Below, piece by piece: positions 18,463-27,964 of a stretch of DNA of 64,000 nucleotides; the stretch's first letter is position 1; each line of letters begins with the position of its first letter. A program made the translations under genes and the position numbers. The stretch is from assembly GCF_039954625.1 (NCBI RefSeq), contig NZ_CP157199.1, forward strand, positions 3,100,001 to 3,164,000, in the 5' to 3' direction. This DNA is from Pontimicrobium sp. SW4. Lineage in GTDB: Bacteria > Bacteroidota > Bacteroidia > Flavobacteriales > Flavobacteriaceae. The notes below the pieces were generated by a model. That model did no database searches. It was not told the DNA's origin and saw only the letters and a list, made by a program, of their open reading frames with translations.

Positions 18463-20070
18463 TTAATTTGATATTTTGCTTGCCATGATCAAAGCGTTAT
18501 AAGCGTTTACAAGTTTAGAAGATTTTGACAGTTCTCCAAATGATTTGACAGAATTTTGACTACCAGGAACCGTAACCTTTGCTGGAAGCTGTAAACCAGA
18601 ATCCATGATGATTTGTTTTACTTGTACTGCCGTAAGTTTTGGATAGTACGAACGTACTAAGGCAGCTACACCTGAAACAGCTGGTGCAGCAAACGATGTT
18701 CCGTCAATAAAATCATATTCATTATTTGGTTTAGGAGAATAAATTTGAGATCCAGGAGCAAATACATCAACATTTTTTTTACCATAATTGGAATAAGAAG
18801 CAACTAGATTTGATCCATATTTAGAATCAATAGCACCAACCGATACATAAGTATCAATAATTTCTGAACCATTTTTGTGATCGTTAGGGTAACTGGATTT
18901 TTCATCTAAATCTAAACCTTCATTTCCAGCCGAACTAACAAAAAGCACATCGTTTTGCGCAGCATATATCAAAGCTTCTTGCACTTTATCACTATGAGGA
19001 GAGTAGTACTTGCCAAAGCTTGCATTAATGATTTTTGCCCCATTATCAACGGCGTATCTAATTGCTAAAGCGATGTCTTTATCATATTCATCGCCATTAG
19101 GTACTGCTCTTAATGCCATTATTTTAACGTTATTAGCAACACCGTTCATTCCTTTTCCATTATTACGCTCCGCAGCTATAACTCCTGCTACATGTGTACC
19201 ATGTAGTTCTTCGTTTTTAACTGGGTTAACATTATTGTTACCATATGTTGTTTGAGAAAAATCGTTAGGATTGTCTCCAGTTTTTCTTCCTTTTAGATTT
19301 TTATTTAAGTTAACATTTAATCGTTCGTTAATGTTTTCTAAATCACTATTTATGGCGTTAATAGTTTCTTTAATAGTACCAATACCAAATCCATAAGTTT
19401 GTTTTATTACTGAAACATCCCTTAACAAGGACTGATCGGTTGTTTTAATGGCAAAAACTTCTTCTTTAGTGTAATCTTTTTTATTTAAATGTTTAGCAAC
19501 CGCTTTGTCCGAAGCGACTATTTGCTGAATTATTTGATCATATTGAGCTTTTAAACCGCTGTATTTTTGATATTCGCTATCGTATTCAGCTTTTGCGTCG
19601 GCATACCTAGGATGACTAGTGTCACCACTTACTAAAATACGCACATATTCAAGTTGTTCATCATAAGTATCACCTAGGAAATTCCAACCATGAATATCAT
19701 CTATATAACCATTATCATCATCATCTTTATTGTTGTTAGGTATCTCTTTTTTATTTATCCAAATAACATCATCTAGGTCTTCGTGATTTGTATCTATTCC
19801 AGCATCAATAACAGCAACAACAACAGTTTGTCCTTTTCTATTTTTAATGATTTCGCTATAAGCTTTATTCACACTCATACCAGGAATGGTATCTTTTACC
19901 AAATCTAAATGCATCCAGTTTTTAGATTCGTTTTCAGAAAGCTCTGTATACTTTAAGGGTGTATTGTCAATATTTTCAATAGGTGTTGACAAAATAGCGG
20001 CAGAAGATCCACAGCCAAATAACAAAGTCATTGTTAGTATGCCTAAAATAAAGAGGTTAAGTTTTTTCAT
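18463..20070 (-). CDS. Subtilisin-like S8 peptidase, lipoprotein
   Basis: 535 residues with a lipoprotein signal (LLFGCGSS). The catalytic triad is Asp in VVVAVIDAGIDTNHEDL, His in ELHGTHVAGVIAAE and Ser in DGTSFAAPAVSGVAALV. Between Asp and His there is an insertion of about 150 residues, predicted largely helical and charged (YDSEYQKYSGLKAQYDQI), which could be a lid or binding domain. It is anchored to a membrane by lipid, likely facing the periplasm or surface. It lies 3 bases downstream of the metallo-hydrolase gene, so translation may be coupled. Confidence 0.92.
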   Translation of the reverse strand: MKKLNLFILGILTMTLLFGCGSSAAILSTPIENIDNTPLKYTELSENESKNWMHLDLVKDTIPGMSVNKAYSEIIKNRKGQTVVVAVIDAGIDTNHEDLDDVIWINKKEIPNNNKDDDDNGYIDDIHGWNFLGDTYDEQLEYVRILVSGDTSHPRYADAKAEYDSEYQKYSGLKAQYDQIIQQIVASDKAVAKHLNKKDYTKEEVFAIKTTDQSLLRDVSVIKQTYGFGIGTIKETINAINSDLENINERLNVNLNKNLKGRKTGDNPNDFSQTTYGNNNVNPVKNEELHGTHVAGVIAAERNNGKGMNGVANNVKIMALRAVPNGDEYDKDIALAIRYAVDNGAKIINASFGKYYSPHSDKVQEALIYAAQNDVLFVSSAGNEGLDLDEKSSYPNDHKNGSEIIDTYVSVGAIDSKYGSNLVASYSNYGKKNVDVFAPGSQIYSPKPNNEYDFIDGTSFAAPAVSGVAALVRSYYPKLTAVQVKQIIMDSGLQLPAKVTVPGSQNSVKSFGELSKSSKLVNAYNALIMASKISN

Positions 20071-20073
20071 TTT

Positions 20074-20928
20074 TTATAAATCATTTAAAGTAAGTTTTTC
20101 TTTGAAGCGCACACCTTTTTCGGTGTGCTGTACTGTTATTATTTCATGATGTGCATCATGTTCTAAAAATAAATAAAAGCTGTTATCGGCTGCCATATTT
20201 AAAAACACATCTTTCTCGTCAAGCGTTAAAAGAGGTCTTGTATCGTAACCCATTACAAACGGAAGAGGTAAGTGCCCAACAGTTGGTAATAAATCTGCCA
20301 TAAAAGCTATGGTTATATCTTTGTATTTAATAAGTGGAATCATTTGTTTTTCGGTATGACCATCGGCAAAGAAAATATCAAAACCTAATGGTGAATTTTT
20401 TAAAACCTTGTCACTTGGAAGGTCAACAAATTTTAAATGACCACTTTCTTCCATCGGAATAATATTTTCAGTTAAAAACGATGCTTTTTCTCTTTTATTC
20501 GGTTTTGTTGCCCATTCCCAGTGATTTTTATTGCTCCAAAAATGCGCATTTTTAAAAGCTGACTCATAACCTGTTCTATCTTTGTTCCACTTGATACTAC
20601 CACCACAATGATCAAAATGTAAATGCGTCATAAACACGTCGGTAATATCATCAGGATGAAAGCCATATTTTTTCAATGAGGCATCAATACTGTTGTTTCC
20701 CCACAAATAATAATACCCAAAGAATTTATCACTTTGTTTATCTCCCATTCCAGTATCAATTAAAATTAACCGATTACCATCTTCAATTAACAAACAGCGT
20801 GCCGCAATATCAATCATGTTATTACTGTCGGCAGGATTGGTTCTTTGCCATAAAGATTTTGGCACCACACCAAACATGGCTCCTCCATCTAATTTAAAAT
20901 TTCCGGCGTTTATAGGATATAATTTCAT
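20074..20928 (-). CDS. MBL-fold metallo-hydrolase
   Basis: 284-residue metallo-beta-lactamase-fold enzyme with the metal site MTHLHFDHCGG (HxHxDH), a further His in FADGHTEKQ and a C-terminal LEHDAHHE. The N-terminal LKLDGGAMFGVVPKSLW is typical of a subgroup related to AHL-lactonase-like enzymes. Substrate unknown. No signal peptide, so it is cytoplasmic. It is probably the first gene of the MBL-S8-M1 minus-strand run. Confidence 0.88.
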   Translation of the reverse strand: MKLYPINAGNFKLDGGAMFGVVPKSLWQRTNPADSNNMIDIAARCLLIEDGNRLILIDTGMGDKQSDKFFGYYYLWGNNSIDASLKKYGFHPDDITDVFMTHLHFDHCGGSIKWNKDRTGYESAFKNAHFWSNKNHWEWATKPNKREKASFLTENIIPMEESGHLKFVDLPSDKVLKNSPLGFDIFFADGHTEKQMIPLIKYKDITIAFMADLLPTVGHLPLPFVMGYDTRPLLTLDEKDVFLNMAADNSFYLFLEHDAHHEIITVQHTEKGVRFKEKLTLNDL

Positions 20929-20982
20929 AGTTATTGCAAAGTAATAAAATGAGAAGAATTACAAGAAAAAGTTAAGAATATA

Positions 20983-23175
20983 TTAAGAGATAACGTCTTT
21001 TAGGCGCTTCCCAAAATCAAATAGTGCTTTTATCTCTTTTATGCTAGCTAACCGCTCTTTACCAAACACTAAAATTGCATTTCCGTTACTTTCAATATGA
21101 TAATATGGATTACTCTCGAAGAAATGAGTAATGTCGTCATTAAAAAATGTTTTTATAGCCTCAACATCCTCACCAAGAAGATAAAAACGTTTAGAAAAAT
21201 CACTATGGTCTTGAATAGGAATATCCTTGAATCCCGCAAATGCATATACTTTTTCTAAAAACCCTTCTCTATCTAAGGTAAATTCAGGAATGTTTTTATC
21301 TAATTGAATATGTAGCATAGTTGAACGCACAACTTCTTTTGCAATAAACTCCCCTTCAGAAAACTCAATATCAAACAGTTTTATTGCTAGATTTTTTTCA
21401 GATAGTTTATTGTAGATGTGATTAATTTTTTTGGTTCTAAAAAATAAAAAATAATCTAAAAAATGCGTTTCCCTTTGTTTGTCAGCATTATAATTCAACC
21501 CATAATCCTTAGCAAAACTTTCTATTGCAGATTGTCGTTTAGTTAAACTATTCTTGATTAAATTAGGAACAGGTAACAAACGCCTCATGGCAAAAGGGTG
21601 TTTTGAATCGGTATCGTGCATATCTAAACCAATTACCTCAAAATGACCATCCCTTTTAGTAAATAATTCTTGATAATCATTAAGATTCTCCATCACAGTA
21701 TGGTCAACAAATTGGCATAAAGAAAAATCTACCACAACATCTTGGTCTTCTGGAATAGCATCTAACTTTTCCTTTAGTCTATAAAAATTCAAGAAACTAC
21801 AAAAGTGTTTAACACTCACATAATAATTGCCGCCTTCATCTTCTTTAAACATAAGAACATTTGGCTTTAAAACATTTCTAGCAAATAATGACACTCCTTT
21901 ATTCATAATTATATGAATAATAAATGTTACAGCAACACCAGAAGAGATTCCAGTAATTAAACCAACCTTTAGCGTTACAAATAGCGTTACAAAAAATATA
22001 ATAAGCTGTTCTTTACCTATCGAAAATATATTTTTGATGGTTTTAGGAGAGGCTAGTTTGTAGCCAGTAAACACAAGTATTGCCATTAACGCTGGCAACG
22101 GAATTCGTTTTAATTCAGTACTAAAAAGCACTATGAAAATGACTAAAAAAAGTGCATGGAAAAAATTTGACGAACGATTACTTCCTCCATTGTTTACATT
22201 AACAGAACTTCTTGCTATAACCGTTACAACATTTAACCCTCCCAAGAAACCACTACCAACTGAAGCTAATCCAAGCGCCTTTAAATCTCTATTAACATTA
22301 GAGCGTCTTTTTTGAGGGTCGAGCTTATCAACCGCTTTTATGCTTAACAACGACTCTATACTAGCAATAAGAGTTAAAGCAACGACACTTGCCCAGAAAG
22401 CAGATGTTCCAATTTTGCTAAAATCAATAATCGGTATTTCAGAAATAATAGTGCTGATATTTGGTATTCCTGAAATCATGTAATTTTTATCTATTGGGTT
22501 AGCCTCATGCGCTACTAACTCAAAATAATAACTAAAACCAATAGATAAAATAACAATCCACATAGGCGCAGGTATCAATTGCAGGTATTTATTTCTAATT
22601 TTAGGATAGAACAGCATGATACACAAACTAAAAACACCTATGATTGCTGCATAAATCAACCCTGTATTTGTATAGTGAATAGCATCATTAATTGTGTAAG
22701 GAATTTCCAATAAGTAATCGATTGTATCGGCTCTATCTATTTTATGAGCTAACATAATATGAAATTGTTTGCCCAGAATAATCAAACCAATAGCAGCAAG
22801 CATACCTTGAATTGCAGAAGAGGGAAAGAAATCAGCCAGTTTACCTAAACGAAGAAACCCCAAAAGAATCATTAAGATTCCAGAAAAGATAATTGCAGCA
22901 TAAGCACTTTCCAATCCCAACGTTGATATTGCAACCAATAAAACACCAACCAACCCATTACCAGGCCCAGAAATGGTTACATGACTTCCGCCTAAAATTG
23001 AAACCAATAGGCCTCCAACTATTGCAGCGATGATTCCAGCAATAGGAGGAGCATCACTTGCCATGGCTAGTCCAAGACCTAATGGTAAAGCAATAAGACT
23101 TACCACAAAACCAGAAAAAATGTTTTTTGGCATAGATTTTAAAAAACCTATCAGAATATTTTTCTTTGGACTCAT
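20983..23175 (-). CDS. SulP-family anion transporter with STAS domain
   Basis: 730-residue inner-membrane transporter. About the first 430 residues hold 10-14 membrane segments with SulP motifs (ALPLGLGLAMASDAPPIAGIIAA; SGPGNGLVGVLL). A STAS-like domain follows (VVVDFSLCQFVDHTVMENL). It then has a further C-terminal region of about 200 residues not seen in standard SulP proteins. Bicarbonate or sulfate are likely substrates. Its start overlaps the end of the Usp gene by four bases, so the two are translationally coupled. Confidence 0.9.
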   Translation of the reverse strand: MSPKKNILIGFLKSMPKNIFSGFVVSLIALPLGLGLAMASDAPPIAGIIAAIVGGLLVSILGGSHVTISGPGNGLVGVLLVAISTLGLESAYAAIIFSGILMILLGFLRLGKLADFFPSSAIQGMLAAIGLIILGKQFHIMLAHKIDRADTIDYLLEIPYTINDAIHYTNTGLIYAAIIGVFSLCIMLFYPKIRNKYLQLIPAPMWIVILSIGFSYYFELVAHEANPIDKNYMISGIPNISTIISEIPIIDFSKIGTSAFWASVVALTLIASIESLLSIKAVDKLDPQKRRSNVNRDLKALGLASVGSGFLGGLNVVTVIARSSVNVNNGGSNRSSNFFHALFLVIFIVLFSTELKRIPLPALMAILVFTGYKLASPKTIKNIFSIGKEQLIIFFVTLFVTLKVGLITGISSGVAVTFIIHIIMNKGVSLFARNVLKPNVLMFKEDEGGNYYVSVKHFCSFLNFYRLKEKLDAIPEDQDVVVDFSLCQFVDHTVMENLNDYQELFTKRDGHFEVIGLDMHDTDSKHPFAMRRLLPVPNLIKNSLTKRQSAIESFAKDYGLNYNADKQRETHFLDYFLFFRTKKINHIYNKLSEKNLAIKLFDIEFSEGEFIAKEVVRSTMLHIQLDKNIPEFTLDREGFLEKVYAFAGFKDIPIQDHSDFSKRFYLLGEDVEAIKTFFNDDITHFFESNPYYHIESNGNAILVFGKERLASIKEIKALFDFGKRLKDVIS

Positions 23176-24020
23176 TGAATGATTAATACATCAGTTGGTA
23201 ATTCGGTTAAAATATGTTCTATATCATGAGGAAATAATCTATCCCAAAACGTCATTTTTGAAGATGCATTCATCACCAATAAATCAGCTCGCATTATTTG
23301 AGCATAATGACCTATTGAGTATCCTTGCTTTCCAAAAATTGGCTGAGACTTTATAGATATGTTTTTGGTGTATTCACTATCAATGGTTTTAATAATTTCA
23401 TTTATTCTTGAAGCTTCTCGTTGTCTAATCCGTTCTTTTAAAATATTAGTTTTTCTTAAGGACTTATCGTCATCAACTTTAATAGCTATTTCATCCTGAT
23501 TAATTTCTTCTACAATTGTAATACGTTCAGAATTAAGTTGATGAGCAACATAAAAAGCTGTATTAATAGTTTGAGTAGTCTTTGGGTCTTTTAATCCATT
23601 TACAACTATATGCTGACAAGCTATATGCTCAACAGAAGGGTTGATTAGTAACAAAACAGAACATTGTGCCTTTCTAGTAATTTTTCTAGCGATTGACCCA
23701 ACATAGTATTTTAAAAAGTTCTCTCGCTGAAGCGCTCCAAGAATCAATAAATCTATATTTTTTTCATTAGTGATAGATAAAATGACATCAACAGGGTTTC
23801 CTGGCTTAAAAATTATCTCAAAAACAAGCCCTTTTTTTACAAAAGGCTCTAATATAGCATTAAACTTGGCATCCTTGTCAGTTGATTGTTCTCCAACATG
23901 TATCAATGCTAAATTAGACTTTAATCTTAATGCTAGCCTTGAGGCTTCATGAATATTGGCTTTGAGATTTGGGGAAAAGGTAACACCAATTCCTATTTTT
24001 TTAAATGGTTTTAGAGACAA
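23172..24020 (-). CDS. Universal stress protein, tandem UspA domains
   Basis: 282 residues forming two UspA-like halves. The first half ends in the ATP-loop-like GALQRENFLKYYVGSIARKITRKAQCSVLL (quoted as parts: GALQRENF and GSIARKITRKAQCSVLL). The second half ends in NASSKMTFWDRLFPHDIEHIL with a degenerate loop. It sits upstream of and overlaps the SulP gene, suggesting it regulates or is co-induced with that transporter. Divergent from the cation antiporter gene. Confidence 0.88.
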   Translation of the reverse strand: MSLKPFKKIGIGVTFSPNLKANIHEASRLALRLKSNLALIHVGEQSTDKDAKFNAILEPFVKKGLVFEIIFKPGNPVDVILSITNEKNIDLLILGALQRENFLKYYVGSIARKITRKAQCSVLLLINPSVEHIACQHIVVNGLKDPKTTQTINTAFYVAHQLNSERITIVEEINQDEIAIKVDDDKSLRKTNILKERIRQREASRINEIIKTIDSEYTKNISIKSQPIFGKQGYSIGHYAQIMRADLLVMNASSKMTFWDRLFPHDIEHILTELPTDVLIIQ

Positions 24021-24144
24021 TACTATTTATCTTATATTAATAAGTTTTGTAAGATAGTACTTTTTCAAAAACTACAACTATTTAAATCTTTGGGTCGTTT
24101 TTACTATTATATTTGTTTAGTATTTTCACAAAAAAGCAATAAAA

Positions 24145-25983
24145 ATGTTAGAACTAGCAGGAATCATTATTTTAGGAATTTTAGCTCAATGGGTTGCATG
24201 GCGTTTTAAAATTCCTGCAATTTTACCATTAATTTTAATTGGCTTATTAGTAGGCCCAATTGCAGCAGAATTTTTAAGTGAAGATGGAGCAAAATGGATA
24301 GAACCAATATGGAATGGAGAAAAAGGACTTTTTCCCGGAGAAGGATTATACTATTTTGTGTCGTTAGCCATAAGCATTATTTTATTTGAAGGAGGCTTAA
24401 CATTAAAGCGTTCTGAAATAAGAAATGTTGGACCAGTAATTACCAAGTTAATTACTCTAGGATCTGCTGTTACATTTTTTGCCGCAGGTATTTTAGCACA
24501 TTTCGTTTTTGATTTAAGTTGGGAAATTTCATTTTTATTTTCTGGGCTGATTATTGTAACTGGCCCAACAGTTATTACACCTATCTTGAGAAACATTCCC
24601 CTTAAAAAAGACGTGTCTGCGGTTTTGAAGTGGGAAGGCATTCTTATTGACCCTATTGGTGCATTGGTAGCTGTATTAGTTTTTGAGTTTATAAGTGTAG
24701 GAGGCGATAGTGGTTTTACAAAAACAGCACTTATGGAGTTTGGAAAGATTATACTTTTTGGAACTACATTCGGATTCACTTTTGCTCACGCCTTGGCATT
24801 TGCAATAAACAAAAAGTTAATACCTCACTATTTACTTAACGTGGTGTCGCTTTCAACAGTTTTACTGGTGTTTGTAGAGTCTGAAATATTTGCTCACGAA
24901 TCAGGGCTACTAGCGGTTGTTGTCATGGGAATGGTACTCGGTAATGGAAAACTTGAAAACTTGAAAGAACTTTTGTATTTCAAAGAATCACTAAGTGTAT
25001 TGTTAATATCCATACTATTTATTTTATTGGCTGCTAATATAAATATTGAAGATTTAGAGCTACTATATAGCTGGAAAACAGGTATATTATTTGCCGCAGT
25101 AGTATTTGTAGTCAGGCCTTTAGCAGTATTTTTAAGCACTTACAACTCAAATCTTAAGCTCAATGAAAAACTATTTATTAGCTGGGTTGGACCACGAGGA
25201 ATTGTTGCCGCAGGTATTGCGTCTCTTTTTGGTAGTAAGTTGATAAAAGAAGGTGTTGAAGGCGCAGAATACATAACGCCTTTGGTTTTTATGATAGTGC
25301 TTGGAACCGTTTTATTAAATGCTACCACAGCACGTTTATTTGCCAGAATAGTGGGTGTGTTTTTAACAAAATCAGAAGGCATTTTAATTATTGGTGCTTC
25401 AAAAGTGTCAAGGTTGTTAGGGCATTATTTAGAAAACAACGGAAGACACGTTGTGTTAATAGATAGTAATCAAACCAATATTAAAAAAGCTAAAGATCTT
25501 GGGCTAGAGGCTTTTGATACTAATATTTATTCTGAAACACTGACAGATAATATTGAATTGAACGATGTTGGGTATTTAATGGCTTTAACGGGAAATTCAG
25601 ACATTAACAAATATGCTATTGATAAATTTGGGAAACAGTTTGGAGAAAATGGTTCATTTAGACTCGTTACAAAAGATGAAATGTTAGACGATCAGAACAA
25701 CCCAAAAGAAGGACTATTTAGTCAAACAGATGATTATAACACACTTTCTGAGGTAACCCAAAAATTTCCTTCGATTCAAGAAATTAATCTAAAAGATGAA
25801 GCCCATTATCTTGAACTTATTGAAATAACCAATAATGATAAAGACATCATTCCTTTATTTGTAAAAGACCATACAGGCGAGTTGCATATCATATCATCTT
25901 TTAACAAAGAGGTTAAAGATGTAGATGAAGGAAGTAAGCTAGTGTATTTAGGGAAACCGTTTGATGTTGAGACTACAAAATGA
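24145..25983 (+). CDS. CPA1-type cation:proton antiporter with RCK/TrkA-N domain
   Basis: 612-residue inner-membrane Na+/H+ or K+/H+ antiporter. About 12 membrane segments occupy residues 1-400 with the conserved GPTVITPILRNIPLKKDVSAVLK, EGILIDPIGALVAVLVFE and SWVGPRGIVAAGIASLFG. From about residue 410 a Rossmann NAD-binding domain follows (EGILIIGASKVSRLLGHYLE), then a shorter RCK-C-like tail. It likely senses nucleotide to control transport. Together with SulP/Usp it forms a pH and ion homeostasis cluster. Confidence 0.92.
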   Translation: MLELAGIIILGILAQWVAWRFKIPAILPLILIGLLVGPIAAEFLSEDGAKWIEPIWNGEKGLFPGEGLYYFVSLAISIILFEGGLTLKRSEIRNVGPVITKLITLGSAVTFFAAGILAHFVFDLSWEISFLFSGLIIVTGPTVITPILRNIPLKKDVSAVLKWEGILIDPIGALVAVLVFEFISVGGDSGFTKTALMEFGKIILFGTTFGFTFAHALAFAINKKLIPHYLLNVVSLSTVLLVFVESEIFAHESGLLAVVVMGMVLGNGKLENLKELLYFKESLSVLLISILFILLAANINIEDLELLYSWKTGILFAAVVFVVRPLAVFLSTYNSNLKLNEKLFISWVGPRGIVAAGIASLFGSKLIKEGVEGAEYITPLVFMIVLGTVLLNATTARLFARIVGVFLTKSEGILIIGASKVSRLLGHYLENNGRHVVLIDSNQTNIKKAKDLGLEAFDTNIYSETLTDNIELNDVGYLMALTGNSDINKYAIDKFGKQFGENGSFRLVTKDEMLDDQNNPKEGLFSQTDDYNTLSEVTQKFPSIQEINLKDEAHYLELIEITNNDKDIIPLFVKDHTGELHIISSFNKEVKDVDEGSKLVYLGKPFDVETTK

Positions 25984-26004
25984 TGATTAATATAGAATGA
26001 AAAA

Positions 26005-27801
26005 TTAATCATTTAGCTTTAAAACAGCCATAAACGCTTGCTGAGGTATTTCAACATTTCCTACTTGACGCATACGTTTTTTACCTTTTTTCTGCTTTTC
26101 TAATAACTTTCGTTTACGCGAAATATCACCACCATAACATTTTGCAGTGACATCTTTACGAAGTGCCTTGATGGTTTCTCTTGAGATAATTTTTGCCCCG
26201 ATTGCTGCTTGTATAGGAATGTCAAATTGTTGACGTGGAATAAGCTCTTTCAATTTTTCACACATTTTTTTACCAATATGCTGAGCATTATCCGCATGAA
26301 TTAATGCTGAAAGCGCATCGACTGGCTGCGCATTTAATAATATATCTACACGAACCAATTTTGAGGTTTTCATACCAATTGGGTGATAATCGAAAGAAGC
26401 ATACCCTTTTGAAACCGTTTTTAAACGATCATAAAAATCAAAAACAATTTCTGCTAAAGGCATATCAAAAGATAATTCAACACGTTCGGTTGTTAAATAT
26501 GTTTGATTAGTAATTTGACCTCTTTTTTCAATACACAAAGACATCACATTACCTACAAAATCTGCTTTAGTAATAATAGTTGCTTTTATGAATGGTTCTT
26601 CAACTCGATCTAAGCCCGAAGGGTCTGGTAAATCGGATGGATTATTAACTACAATAGCTTGATCTGGATGCTTTCTTGTGTATGCAAAATAGCTCACATT
26701 GGGAACCGTTGTAATTACGGTCATATCAAACTCACGCTCTAAACGTTCTTGAATAATTTCCATGTGAAGCATTCCTAAGAAACCACAACGAAAACCAAAA
26801 CCAAGTGCAGCAGAACTTTCAGGTGTGAAAACCAAAGACGCATCGTTTAGTTGTAATTTCTCCATTGAGTTACGAAGCTCTTCATAATCTTCGGTATCAA
26901 CAGGATAAATTCCAGCAAAAACCATAGGTTTTACATCTTCAAAACCTCCAATAGCATTTGTTGTTGGGTTTTTAGCATCTGTAATGGTATCTCCAACTTT
27001 AACCTCTTTAGCTTCCTTAATTCCAGTAATTACATAGCCAACATCACCAGCTTTTATTTCTTGTCTCGGAAATTGCTTGAGTTTTAAAGTACCAACCTCA
27101 TCGGCAAAGTAATTTTTACCAGTAGCAATGAACTTAATGTTTTGTCCTTTTTTTATAGAACCATTTATAACTCTAAAATAAGTTTCAACACCACGAAATG
27201 GATTATAAACCGAATCAAAAATTAAAGCCTGTAGAGGTTCGTCAACATTTCCTTTTGGAGCAGGAATTCGCTCTATAATGGCAGTAAGAATATCTTCAAT
27301 ACCTAATCCAGTTTTTGCACTGGCAGGAATTACCTCTTCAGGTTTACAACCAAGTAAATCAACAATGTCGTCCGTAACTTCTTCGGGGTTAGCACTTGGT
27401 AAATCTACTTTATTAAGTACAGGAATTATTTCTAAATCATTTTCTAATGCAAGATATAGGTTAGAAATAGTTTGCGCTTGAATACTTTGTGCTGCATCTA
27501 CAATTAGTAGAGCACCTTCACAAGCAGCAATTGACCTAGACACTTCATACGAAAAATCTACATGACCAGGAGTGTCTATAAGATTTAGAACATAATCTTC
27601 ACCTTTATAGTTGTAATCCATTTGAATGGCATGCGATTTTATAGTAATACCACGTTCTCTTTCAAGATCCATACTGTCTAAAAGCTGATCTTGTTTTTCA
27701 CGCTCAGTTACAGAACCAGTAAAGTCTAGTAACCTATCGGCTAACGTGCTTTTTCCGTGATCTATATGTGCAATAATGCAGAAGTTTCTAATCTTTTTCA
27801 T
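26005..27801 (-). CDS. lepA: Elongation factor 4
   Basis: Ribosomal GTPase (598 residues) acting on translocation and 30S assembly. Motifs: G1 [11 protein letters not shown]2 region [10 protein letters not shown]3 DTPGHVDF, G4 NKVDLPSA. The LepA-specific C-terminal domain contains [25 protein letters not shown]. The length is exactly typical. Upstream on the minus strand TATTTTTG (27841-27834) matches the -7 consensus. Confidence 0.98.
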   Translation of the reverse strand: MKKIRNFCIIAHIDHGKSTLADRLLDFTGSVTEREKQDQLLDSMDLERERGITIKSHAIQMDYNYKGEDYVLNLIDTPGHVDFSYEVSRSIAACEGALLIVDAAQSIQAQTISNLYLALENDLEIIPVLNKVDLPSANPEEVTDDIVDLLGCKPEEVIPASAKTGLGIEDILTAIIERIPAPKGNVDEPLQALIFDSVYNPFRGVETYFRVINGSIKKGQNIKFIATGKNYFADEVGTLKLKQFPRQEIKAGDVGYVITGIKEAKEVKVGDTITDAKNPTTNAIGGFEDVKPMVFAGIYPVDTEDYEELRNSMEKLQLNDASLVFTPESSAALGFGFRCGFLGMLHMEIIQERLEREFDMTVITTVPNVSYFAYTRKHPDQAIVVNNPSDLPDPSGLDRVEEPFIKATIITKADFVGNVMSLCIEKRGQITNQTYLTTERVELSFDMPLAEIVFDFYDRLKTVSKGYASFDYHPIGMKTSKLVRVDILLNAQPVDALSALIHADNAQHIGKKMCEKLKELIPRQQFDIPIQAAIGAKIISRETIKALRKDVTAKCYGGDISRKRKLLEKQKKGKKRMRQVGNVEIPQQAFMAVLKLND

Positions 27802-27964
27802 CTATCCTTTTAGGAGGTATTTTTACCAGACCGCAAAAATACACAAAATAATTTTTGCAAAACCAATAAGAGACAGGTTTAAAGATTACGGTAAAGACGT
27901 AATTTCGTTTCAATTTATTGTTATAAGTTTGTGTTTGGAAAATGCAAAAGCTATTAAACGGATT

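Noticed and set aside
27776..27964. Upstream extension of the outer-membrane barrel gene
   Set aside because: It overlaps the lepA start and promoter and would place 63 residues before a good signal peptide.
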